Assembly (NCBI GenBank): GCA_018061375.1
Contig: JAGOUG010000055.1
Coordinates: forward strand, 1-5,499
Length of the DNA: 5,499 nt
Origin: Candidatus Saccharimonadota bacterium
Lineage (GTDB): Bacteria; Patescibacteriota; Saccharimonadia; Saccharimonadales; UBA7683
Direction: 5' to 3'
A program made the translations under genes and the position numbers. Shown here piece by piece: positions 1 to 4,606 of this stretch; within the stretch, counting starts at the first letter, position 1, and every line of letters starts with the position of its first letter. The notes beneath the pieces are model-generated. The model worked only from the letters and a program-made list of their open reading frames with translations, searched no databases and was not told the origin of the DNA.

Positions 1-165
1 GGCTAGGGTATTGTTCTAGATATAGAAGCTCAAATGGACGCGTGTTCTAGTTGCTTTACTGTGTCCATTGTTATGTTCATCCACGCATCTATCAATGTCG
101 CCGGTAGAGCCAGTATACAGTCGACCTTTTTTTAAGTTACGAAGCACGTACACAAAATATATCAT
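1..165 (-). pseudogene. Small GIY-YIG nuclease-like gene, frameshifted and cut by window edge
   Basis: Reading the minus strand from ATG at 165 gives a protein starting MIYFVYVLRNLKKGRLYTGS, the typical start of the short single-domain GIY-YIG family (YhbQ/UPF0213-like, usually 80-100 residues). Visible hallmarks are the GIY-like strand FVYVL (residues 4-8), the YIG-like strand LYTGST (16-21), the catalytic Arg26 in DIDR, and the EHNNG segment (30-34). The frame stops at TAG (16-18) after 49 codons. Switching by -1 near positions 38-42 restores the family sequence RRPFELLYLEQYPS and stays open to the window edge, including the conserved Glu after LYL. One base therefore seems to be missing, either a real inactivating mutation or a sequencing error. 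Residue 27 is Cys where the family usually has Arg/Lys. These proteins are probable nucleases, mostly without a known role. Family assignment is confident; pseudogene status is not. Confidence 0.72.
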
Positions 166-172
166 AATACTT

Positions 173-219
173 GACCTGTCGCCGTGGCGACCGCTCTAAT
201 CAGCTGAGCTATATCCCCC
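173..219 (-). other. tRNA-like 5' half fragment upstream of GIY-YIG gene
   Basis: Read on the minus strand, this stretch has a possible acceptor 5' strand GGGGATA (218-212), T8-A9, the D stem GCTC/GAGC (209-206 and 196-193), D loop AGCTGATTA, G26, and a stem GTCGC/GCGAC (191-187 and 182-178). A variable-region-like AGGTC follows (177-173). This matches the 5' two thirds of a tRNA-Ile/Ala-type gene. Three things are wrong for a working tRNA: the anticodon loop is only 4 nt (CACG) instead of 7, the D loop has GA where GG is nearly invariant, and no T arm or acceptor 3' strand follows; the GIY-YIG start codon comes 7 nt after the AGGTC. I read it as a degenerate tRNA fragment, possibly transcribed in the nuclease leader. 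Confidence 0.55.
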
Positions 220-245
220 TGATTAACCTAGTTTACCACCCTACA

Positions 246-251
246 AGTATA
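246..251 (-). promoter_or_regulatory. Candidate -10 box for the tRNA-like/GIY-YIG unit
   Basis: On the minus strand this reads TATACT, the same hexamer as the nadE and nrtR -10 boxes in this window. The expected transcription start would be near 239, about 20 nt before the tRNA-like element. No good -35 is visible at the usual distance (TGGTTA at 274-269). Confidence 0.3.
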
Positions 252-280
252 CAGAACTTAAACACCAGTAACCAGATAAG

Positions 281-289
281 TGCTATAGT
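281..289 (+). promoter_or_regulatory. Extended -10 promoter element of the membrane protein gene
   Basis: TGCTATAGT matches the extended -10 form TGnTATAAT with one change. The -35 region at the proper spacing (261-266) is poor, as tolerated by extended -10 promoters. The predicted start is near 296, downstream of the ATG at 293, which favours the in-frame ATG at 317 as the real start codon. Confidence 0.45.
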
Positions 290-300
290 TACATGAGCAC

Positions 301-306
301 GAAAGG
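301..306 (+). promoter_or_regulatory. Weak ribosome binding site for ATG 317
   Basis: GAAAGG lies 10 nt before ATG 317. It is a partial Shine-Dalgarno match at slightly long spacing. It supports 317 over 293, which has no purine-rich stretch close in front of it. Confidence 0.35.
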
Positions 307-316
307 CTATGTAATT

Positions 317-694
317 ATGAATAAATATGGAAAAGTTTCTATTATCACTGCAGGACTTGTGCTACCGATAACATTATTACTGAGCGGTGCGGTTGCGTGG
401 TACTACAAATCAACCAACCCAAACGGGGTAGATATAACAATTGGACTTGCCTACCTACGCCCAATTCTGGTCACGGCATTTACTGCATTTGCTATAGTCT
501 GGGCCCTCAGTCTAGTAAGTGGATTATTTGGACTTAAAAGAGATGCCTCGAAAGAACTTAGTAAGGTAGGTCTAATTCTGTTAGTCCTTGTTACAATTAC
601 ATCACTCGGAGCCGGTGTTACGAGCAAGAAGGTGGCTGAGGCCGAAGAAGCATACAGAGTACAGCAGCTGCAAACTCTCGACGTAAACGACTAA
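317..694 (+). CDS. Small three-helix membrane protein of unknown function
   Basis: I do not recognise this family. From ATG 317 the product is 125 residues with three hydrophobic segments: about 8-29 (IITAGLVLPITLLLSGAVAW), 47-72 (rich in A, L, V, F) and 84-103 (VGLILLVLVTITSLGAG). The short N terminus MNKYGK and the segment KRDASKELSK between helices 2 and 3 carry the basic residues. By the positive-inside rule this suggests helix 1 starts inside and the 2-3 linker is also inside, putting the last 22 or so residues (acidic and Gln-rich, ending LDVND) outside. An upstream in-frame ATG at 293 would add eight residues, but it lies only 3 nt after the -10 box, so I prefer 317. No catalytic motif is visible. 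The gene converges on nadD with overlapping stops, and no functional link to NAD metabolism is evident. Confidence 0.75.
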   Translation: MNKYGKVSIITAGLVLPITLLLSGAVAWYYKSTNPNGVDITIGLAYLRPILVTAFTAFAIVWALSLVSGLFGLKRDASKELSKVGLILLVLVTITSLGAGVTSKKVAEAEEAYRVQQLQTLDVND

Positions 695-1260
695 TCTGCC
701 AGAAGTATTCTGTGCACTGCAGCTGGTACTAGATGCGAGAAGTCTTGTTGTAAATGCATTAATTCTCTAACTATTGTTGAGCTCATTTCCGCCGAATCAA
801 CCTGCAAGAACTGTGCATGTGGTGGTAATGACGTAATTTCAAAACCTGGACGAGGTACAATCAGCATGGGTAGGTTATTATACAACCAATCGCCGTTATA
901 CCACTGTTTCATAGTTGTAATTGAATCACTTCCAAATACCCATATTTGTTCGATGTCTGCATACTTTCGAGATATCTCTGAAAAGGTTCCATACGTCTGC
1001 GTCTTCTCGGTGGACAGAAGTTCAATAGTTTCGATTCTATGTCTAACGCCATTTGTATCAACCTCACTTATACAAGCCTCTAAAAATTTTATACGTTTTT
1101 CTGTACTCACCTGGATGGTCTTGTCGGCACGTTCACCGCTCGGCAGCAACCAAACTTCAGCACTTACTGCACGTGCATACTCAACACACGCCTGCAATAT
1201 TGCCTGGTGGGCAACAGTTGGTGGGTTGAATGCGCCTCCGTAAATTATTGCCTTCTTCAT
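691..1260 (-). CDS. nadD: Nicotinate-nucleotide adenylyltransferase
   Basis: NadD transfers AMP from ATP to nicotinate mononucleotide, giving deamido-NAD in the cytoplasm. The 189-residue product has the single nucleotidyltransferase domain expected. The N-terminal nucleotide-binding motif GGAFNPPTVAH is at residues 8-18. A TQTYGTF segment (87-93) sits where NadD has its SxYTxxT motif. FGSDSITTMKQW (109-120) matches the substrate-binding GxDxxxxxxxW region, VPRPGF is at 135-140, and the C-terminal SSTIVR motif (160-165) is intact. The first histidine of the usual HxGH is Thr15 and the Gly is Ala17, giving TxAH; T-for-H occurs in this superfamily. The start is supported by a Shine-Dalgarno sequence 7 nt upstream and by the motif beginning at residue 8. 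The gene is divergent from nadE, the next enzyme. A general cytidylyltransferase-like enzyme is possible but less likely given the GxD...W motif and the neighbour. Confidence 0.88.
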   Translation of the reverse strand: MKKAIIYGGAFNPPTVAHQAILQACVEYARAVSAEVWLLPSGERADKTIQVSTEKRIKFLEACISEVDTNGVRHRIETIELLSTEKTQTYGTFSEISRKYADIEQIWVFGSDSITTMKQWYNGDWLYNNLPMLIVPRPGFEITSLPPHAQFLQVDSAEMSSTIVRELMHLQQDFSHLVPAAVHRILLAD

Positions 1261-1267
1261 GAAATCA

Positions 1268-1272
1268 TCCTT
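1268..1272 (-). promoter_or_regulatory. Shine-Dalgarno sequence of nadD
   Basis: On the minus strand AAGGA stands 7 nt before the nadD ATG. It is the only clear, well-spaced Shine-Dalgarno in the window, in contrast to the apparently leaderless nadE and nrtR. Confidence 0.7.
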
Positions 1273-1277
1273 TTTGT

Positions 1278-1296
1278 TAGTGTTCTATTGACACTA
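1278..1296. promoter_or_regulatory. Palindrome, candidate repressor operator between nadD and nadE
   Basis: TAGTGT-N7-ACACTA is a perfect 6-bp inverted repeat centred on 1287. It covers the nadE -35 box (1288-1293), part of the nadD -10 box (1293-1298) and the predicted nadD transcription start near 1286. A dimeric regulator bound here could block both promoters. The NrtR-like gene at 3929 is the obvious candidate because that family binds palindromes upstream of NAD genes. I cannot confirm that this matches the family's consensus. Confidence 0.35.
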
Positions 1297-1316
1297 TATA
1301 TAAATCGGCCTATACT
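1288..1316 (+). promoter_or_regulatory. Near-consensus sigma70-type promoter of nadE
   Basis: TTGACA (1288-1293), a 17-nt spacer and TATACT (1311-1316) form a near-perfect housekeeping promoter. Only 6 nt separate the -10 box from the nadE ATG at 1323, so the predicted transcription start falls on or next to the start codon and the mRNA would be leaderless. Confidence 0.82.
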
Positions 1317-1321
1317 GTCAA
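1293..1321 (-). promoter_or_regulatory. Near-consensus sigma70-type promoter of nadD
   Basis: On the minus strand TTGACA (1321-1316), a 17-nt spacer and TATAGT (1298-1293) precede nadD. The predicted start near 1286 gives a leader of about 26 nt containing the Shine-Dalgarno. It lies on almost the same base pairs as the nadE promoter, so the two cannot hold polymerase at once. Confidence 0.75.
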
Positions 1322-1322
1322 T

Positions 1323-3257
1323 ATGAAGAGCATTAAAAAACCAGAACAAGCACCATTTACCACACTCCGCAGAGTAGCGGTACTCACACCAGAAGTTATA
1401 GTTGGAGATACCTCTACGAACGCTGACAGGATTATTGATCTATACACGCAGGCAGTACATTCAGGCGTAGCTGCGGCAGTAACACCAGAGCTTGCGGTTA
1501 CGAGTTACAGTCTGGCTGACGGCTTTGCACTAAACGCAACTATGAATCAGGTAAAAGCCGGGTTGTTAAAACTAGCCAATGCTACAAAGAATACTCAAAC
1601 CACACTCATAGTAGGTACGCCGATTGAGTTTGAAAATAAACTCTACAACTGTGCCGTAGTACTCAGTGGCGGTAAAATTATCGGCATCGTTCCAAAGCAG
1701 TACTTAGCTAATTACAGTGAGTTCTATGAACAACGTTGGTTTACGAGTGGTAAAGATATTGCGAATTCATCCATCGAACTCGGTGGCGCCCCTATTCCCT
1801 TCGGTACAGATCTATTATTTAAAATCGGTGATATCACATGTGGTATAGAGATTTGTGAGGATCTTTGGGTGGCTGACCCACCAAGCCGTAAACTTGCCCA
1901 AGCCGGCGCAGAAGTTATATTCAATCTCTCTTCTAGTACAGAGATAGTCGGCAAAGGAGCTATACGGCGAGCACTGGTCTCTCAAACAGCAGATCGATTA
2001 CTCTGCTGCTACGTCTATGCCAGTTCCGACTCTTCAGAATCAACAGCCGACGTTATTATGAGCGGCCATGCACTCATATCAGAGTTTGACTGGATTCTTG
2101 CCGAGCGTAAACCGCTCAGTGAAGGCAATCGTGTACTTATTGCAGACATCGACATTACACACATCAGACGAGAACGTCGCAAAAATCAAAGCTGGGAGCC
2201 AAAAGGTATGCAGAACTTTCAGACTCTTGGTAGTGCCATATCACCACAACCTATTACACAAACCGTCCGGCCCATAGACCCTCACCCATTCACGCCAAGC
2301 GATACCGTAGAGCGACATGCCGTATCTCGTCACATTCTAAACCTACAAGCACATGGGCTTAAAAAACGCATGGCTCACATTGCAAGTGGTGGCACATACC
2401 CTAAAATACTGCTTGGACTTTCTGGTGGACTTGATTCTACGCTTGCCCTACTTGCTGCAACCCGTGCCTGCGATCTGCTCGGGGTCCCACGGAAAACAAT
2501 CCACACTCTGACTATGCCAGCGTATGCCAGTAGCGAACGGACTCAAGATAACGCCAGCTTACTTGCGCAGGCTATCGGTACAACCCACGAGGTGATTCCT
2601 ATTCAAAAACTTGTCGATGCGCAGCTAAAACTGCTCGGTCATGATGGAAAAACTCAGGACATAGCCTACGAGAACGTTCAGGCCAGGGCCCGAACAGAGC
2701 TGCTATTCAACCGCTCGAACCAAGTCGGTGGCCTTGTGCTTGGTACTGGTGACTTAAGCGAACTTGCACTCGGCTGGTGTACCTATAACGGAGATCATAT
2801 GAGCAACTATGCAGTAAATGCCGGGATTCCAAAAACACTTGTTCGCTACATTGTTGAAACTGCGAGTCTCGACGTGGAGTTTAAAGACGCTAAAACTATA
2901 CTTGAAGATATATTAGACACACCAGTCTCACCTGAACTCACTGGCAATGGCACACTCTCCCAGGAGACAGAAAACCTGATTGGACCATACGAATTACACG
3001 ACTTCTTCATTTATCACCTACTTCGATGGGGAAATACTAGAACTGAAATTCTTAGACTCGCCCAGAGTGCTTTCAGTGGAGACTACGACGAAGACGAAAT
3101 CACCAAATGGCTCAATCTCTTCTGCAAACGATTTATTACACAGCAGTTCAAACGAAATTGTATGCCAGACGGCGTAAAGGTAGGTCGAGTCGCGCTCAGT
3201 CCGCGAGGTGATCTCCGCTTCCCATCTGATGCCAGTATTAACATGTTACTTAAATAA
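1323..3257 (+). CDS. nadE: Glutamine-dependent NAD+ synthetase
   Basis: NadE converts deamido-NAD to NAD using ATP, with ammonia released from glutamine by its own glutaminase domain; it is the final step after NadD. The 644-residue protein has the two-domain layout of the actinobacterial type (for example the roughly 680-residue M. tuberculosis enzyme). The N-terminal nitrilase-fold glutaminase spans about 15-290 with a complete Glu-Lys-Cys triad: Glu56 in TPELAV, Lys125 in VPKQYL and Cys178 in GIEICEDLW. The synthetase domain spans about 335-640, with the ATP-pyrophosphatase loop LSGGLDS (366-372), MPAYASSERT (398-407), the ENVQARART segment (450-458), GTGDLSELALGW (474-485) and NAGIPKTL (499-506). 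All key residues are present, so the enzyme should be active. The start matches a leaderless transcript from the TTGACA/TATACT promoter; there is no Shine-Dalgarno. A tandem stop TAA-TGA ends the gene. Confidence 0.96.
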   Translation: MKSIKKPEQAPFTTLRRVAVLTPEVIVGDTSTNADRIIDLYTQAVHSGVAAAVTPELAVTSYSLADGFALNATMNQVKAGLLKLANATKNTQTTLIVGTPIEFENKLYNCAVVLSGGKIIGIVPKQYLANYSEFYEQRWFTSGKDIANSSIELGGAPIPFGTDLLFKIGDITCGIEICEDLWVADPPSRKLAQAGAEVIFNLSSSTEIVGKGAIRRALVSQTADRLLCCYVYASSDSSESTADVIMSGHALISEFDWILAERKPLSEGNRVLIADIDITHIRRERRKNQSWEPKGMQNFQTLGSAISPQPITQTVRPIDPHPFTPSDTVERHAVSRHILNLQAHGLKKRMAHIASGGTYPKILLGLSGGLDSTLALLAATRACDLLGVPRKTIHTLTMPAYASSERTQDNASLLAQAIGTTHEVIPIQKLVDAQLKLLGHDGKTQDIAYENVQARARTELLFNRSNQVGGLVLGTGDLSELALGWCTYNGDHMSNYAVNAGIPKTLVRYIVETASLDVEFKDAKTILEDILDTPVSPELTGNGTLSQETENLIGPYELHDFFIYHLLRWGNTRTEILRLAQSAFSGDYDEDEITKWLNLFCKRFITQQFKRNCMPDGVKVGRVALSPRGDLRFPSDASINMLLK

Positions 3258-3266
3258 TGATATAGT
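3238..3266 (+). promoter_or_regulatory. Promoter of the histidine phosphatase gene, partly inside nadE
   Basis: TTAACA (3238-3243, inside the last codons of nadE), a 17-nt spacer and TATAGT (3261-3266) with an upstream TG (3258-3259) form an extended -10 promoter. Transcription should start near 3273, leaving about 5 nt before the ATG. An AGG at 3267-3269 could serve as a weak ribosome binding site only on a longer transcript reading through from nadE. Confidence 0.6.
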
Positions 3267-3277
3267 AGGTACATAGA

Positions 3278-3916
3278 ATGACTCGTATATATGCTTTTCG
3301 ACACGGTGAATCAGTATGTAATCTCGAAACACACCTGATTGGTGGACAAAGTAATTGGGCCCCGCTCACTGCAAGGGGACGTAAGCAATCCCAGCTTGCC
3401 GGCGAGTGGATTGCGGCAAATATACCAAACATAGACTTTGCCGTATCCTCAACCGCTGTGCGGACCCAGCAGACTGGTAAAATTGCGCTATCTAGCGCTG
3501 GCCTCGAACTCGAGTTGGAACTATACGATGACCTACTTGAGTTGTCACAAGGGCCTTTTGAAGGAATGCCAAGAGATGAAGTATACACACCTGAAAGAAT
3601 GATTGAGATTCAACGTGACGGCTTTGACTTTAAGCTGCCTGATGCCGAATCGATGCGCGATGTAGGCACAAGAAAAGGCAACTGCCTTATCGAAATTGCC
3701 CAAAAATTCCCAGATCAAACTGGTGTCGCTTTCATTCATGGTACTGGCATTAGAAGCGTAGCTGGCCTTTGGCTCGGTATGACACATTTAGAGACTCATC
3801 GAACACCCACGGATAATTTATCATTAACAACACTTGATATAGAAGATGGCATAATTGACGTACTAGAGATAGGGAGACAGGTAATCGCCAATGTTCCCGC
3901 TACCATTACGAACTGA
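3278..3916 (+). CDS. Histidine phosphatase family protein (phosphoglycerate mutase-like)
   Basis: This 212-residue protein belongs to the histidine phosphatase superfamily, which transfers phosphate through a phosphohistidine. The four core catalytic positions are visible: the RHGE motif at residues 8-11 with nucleophile His9, Arg62 in SSTAVRTQQT, Glu88 in DDLLELSQG as the likely proton donor, and His154 in FIHGTGIR. QGPFEGM (91-97) and AESMRDVGTR (123-132) also resemble the phosphatase/mutase subfamily. No signal peptide or membrane segment is seen, so it is probably cytoplasmic. Members dephosphorylate many small molecules (phosphoglycerate, alpha-ribazole phosphate, sugar phosphates, nucleotides), and substrate cannot be read from the sequence. 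Its place between nadE (20-bp gap) and nrtR (12-bp gap) hints at a nucleotide or NAD-related substrate, but this is inference. Confidence 0.88.
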   Translation: MTRIYAFRHGESVCNLETHLIGGQSNWAPLTARGRKQSQLAGEWIAANIPNIDFAVSSTAVRTQQTGKIALSSAGLELELELYDDLLELSQGPFEGMPRDEVYTPERMIEIQRDGFDFKLPDAESMRDVGTRKGNCLIEIAQKFPDQTGVAFIHGTGIRSVAGLWLGMTHLETHRTPTDNLSLTTLDIEDGIIDVLEIGRQVIANVPATITN

Positions 3917-3922
3917 TATACT
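3914..3922 (+). promoter_or_regulatory. Extended -10 promoter of nrtR, overlapping the upstream stop codon
   Basis: TGATATACT is an extended -10 element whose TGA is the stop codon of the phosphatase gene. TATACT ends 6 nt before ATG 3929, the same spacing as at nadE, predicting a leaderless mRNA. The -35 at 17-nt spacing (TTCCCG, 3894-3899) is weak. No Shine-Dalgarno is present. Confidence 0.52.
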
Positions 3923-3928
3923 AAACGT

Positions 3929-4606
3929 ATGAATTACACAAAATCATATCAACCCCCAACAGTAACAGTCGATGCGGTAATTTTTCAGCTCAACAAAAAT
4001 GTACTCGAGGTACTCTTGATTAAACGGGCGAAAGACCCATTCAAGGGCTCGTGGGCACTCCCTGGCGGGTATAGTGCGCAGGGCGAAACAACCAAAGATG
4101 CGCTACAAACTAAGGTTAAAACAAAAGCTGGAGTCGATATTATTAAAGACCTAAAGTATATTGAACAACTGTACACGTTTGATACCGTTGCCAGAGATCC
4201 CCGCGGACATGCAGTCTCAGTAACCTATATGGGATGCGGCCTCGACATTAAACCGAAAGATTCATCTGAAGAAACCGTGTTCTTCCCAATAGATTCACTG
4301 CCGGATCTTGCCTATGATCACAGAGATATTATCGTGTATGCGCATGAACGACTCAGTGCTAAGCTTACTTACACGAATGCCGTGTATGGTCTGCTCCCAA
4401 AGCGCTTCACTCTCACACAGCTACAGTCGGCATACGAATCTGTCTTCGGCCGTGAACTAGATAAGCGAAACTTCCGTAAAAAGTTCCTCAGCCTTGGGCT
4501 CATTCATGAAACTGAAGAAATGCACCGTTCCGGTGCACATCGTCCTGCAAAACTGCACGAATTTAACAAGCAAAAACTAGAAACACTGACTCGCAGTTTT
4601 GATTAA
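3929..4606 (+). CDS. nrtR: NrtR-like transcriptional regulator (Nudix + winged helix)
   Basis: The 225-residue protein has the two-domain layout of NrtR, a repressor of NAD metabolism genes that senses ADP-ribose or related nucleotides. Residues about 8-145 are a Nudix fold (TVTVDAVIF, LLIKRAKDPFKGSWALPGG, YIEQLYTFDTVARDPRGHAV, FFPIDSLPDLAYDH). Residues about 150-215 are the characteristic C-terminal winged helix (LLPKRFTLTQLQSAYESVFG, ELDKRNFRKKFLSLGLI, GAHRPAKLHEF). The Nudix box keeps Gly47 and Glu53, but the REUxEE core is replaced by TKVKTK (61-66), so the metal-binding glutamates are gone and hydrolase activity is unlikely. This agrees with a role as ligand-sensing regulator. It lies 12 bp after the phosphatase gene, downstream of nadE, and its stop abuts the stop of the convergent methyltransferase gene. 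Likely targets are the nadD/nadE promoters. Confidence 0.88.
   Translation: MNYTKSYQPPTVTVDAVIFQLNKNVLEVLLIKRAKDPFKGSWALPGGYSAQGETTKDALQTKVKTKAGVDIIKDLKYIEQLYTFDTVARDPRGHAVSVTYMGCGLDIKPKDSSEETVFFPIDSLPDLAYDHRDIIVYAHERLSAKLTYTNAVYGLLPKRFTLTQLQSAYESVFGRELDKRNFRKKFLSLGLIHETEEMHRSGAHRPAKLHEFNKQKLETLTRSFD

Noticed and set aside
16..46. Programmed ribosomal frameshift in the GIY-YIG gene
   Set aside because: No slippery heptamer, internal Shine-Dalgarno or downstream pseudoknot is apparent; a base deletion or sequencing error is simpler.
126..133. T tract as an intrinsic terminator
   Set aside because: On the plus strand the run of T has no GC-rich hairpin directly in front; on the minus strand it encodes the Lys-Lys of the GIY-YIG protein.
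178..191. GTCGCC/GGCGAC hairpin as a terminator
   Set aside because: No T run follows on either strand; it is better explained as the collapsed anticodon arm of the tRNA-like element.
173..219. A complete, functional tRNA gene
   Set aside because: The anticodon loop is 4 nt, the D-loop GG is altered, and no T arm or matching acceptor 3' strand is found between it and position 1.
866..1243. Plus-strand open frame of 125 codons inside nadD
   Set aside because: Antisense to nadD; the translation shows no domain, is rich in Ser/Cys/Ile, and has no promoter or ribosome binding site. nadD has complete family motifs on the other strand.
3250..3588. Minus-strand open frame of 112 codons over the start of the phosphatase gene
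   Set aside because: Ser/Arg/Cys-rich shadow of a gene with clear catalytic motifs; no own signals.
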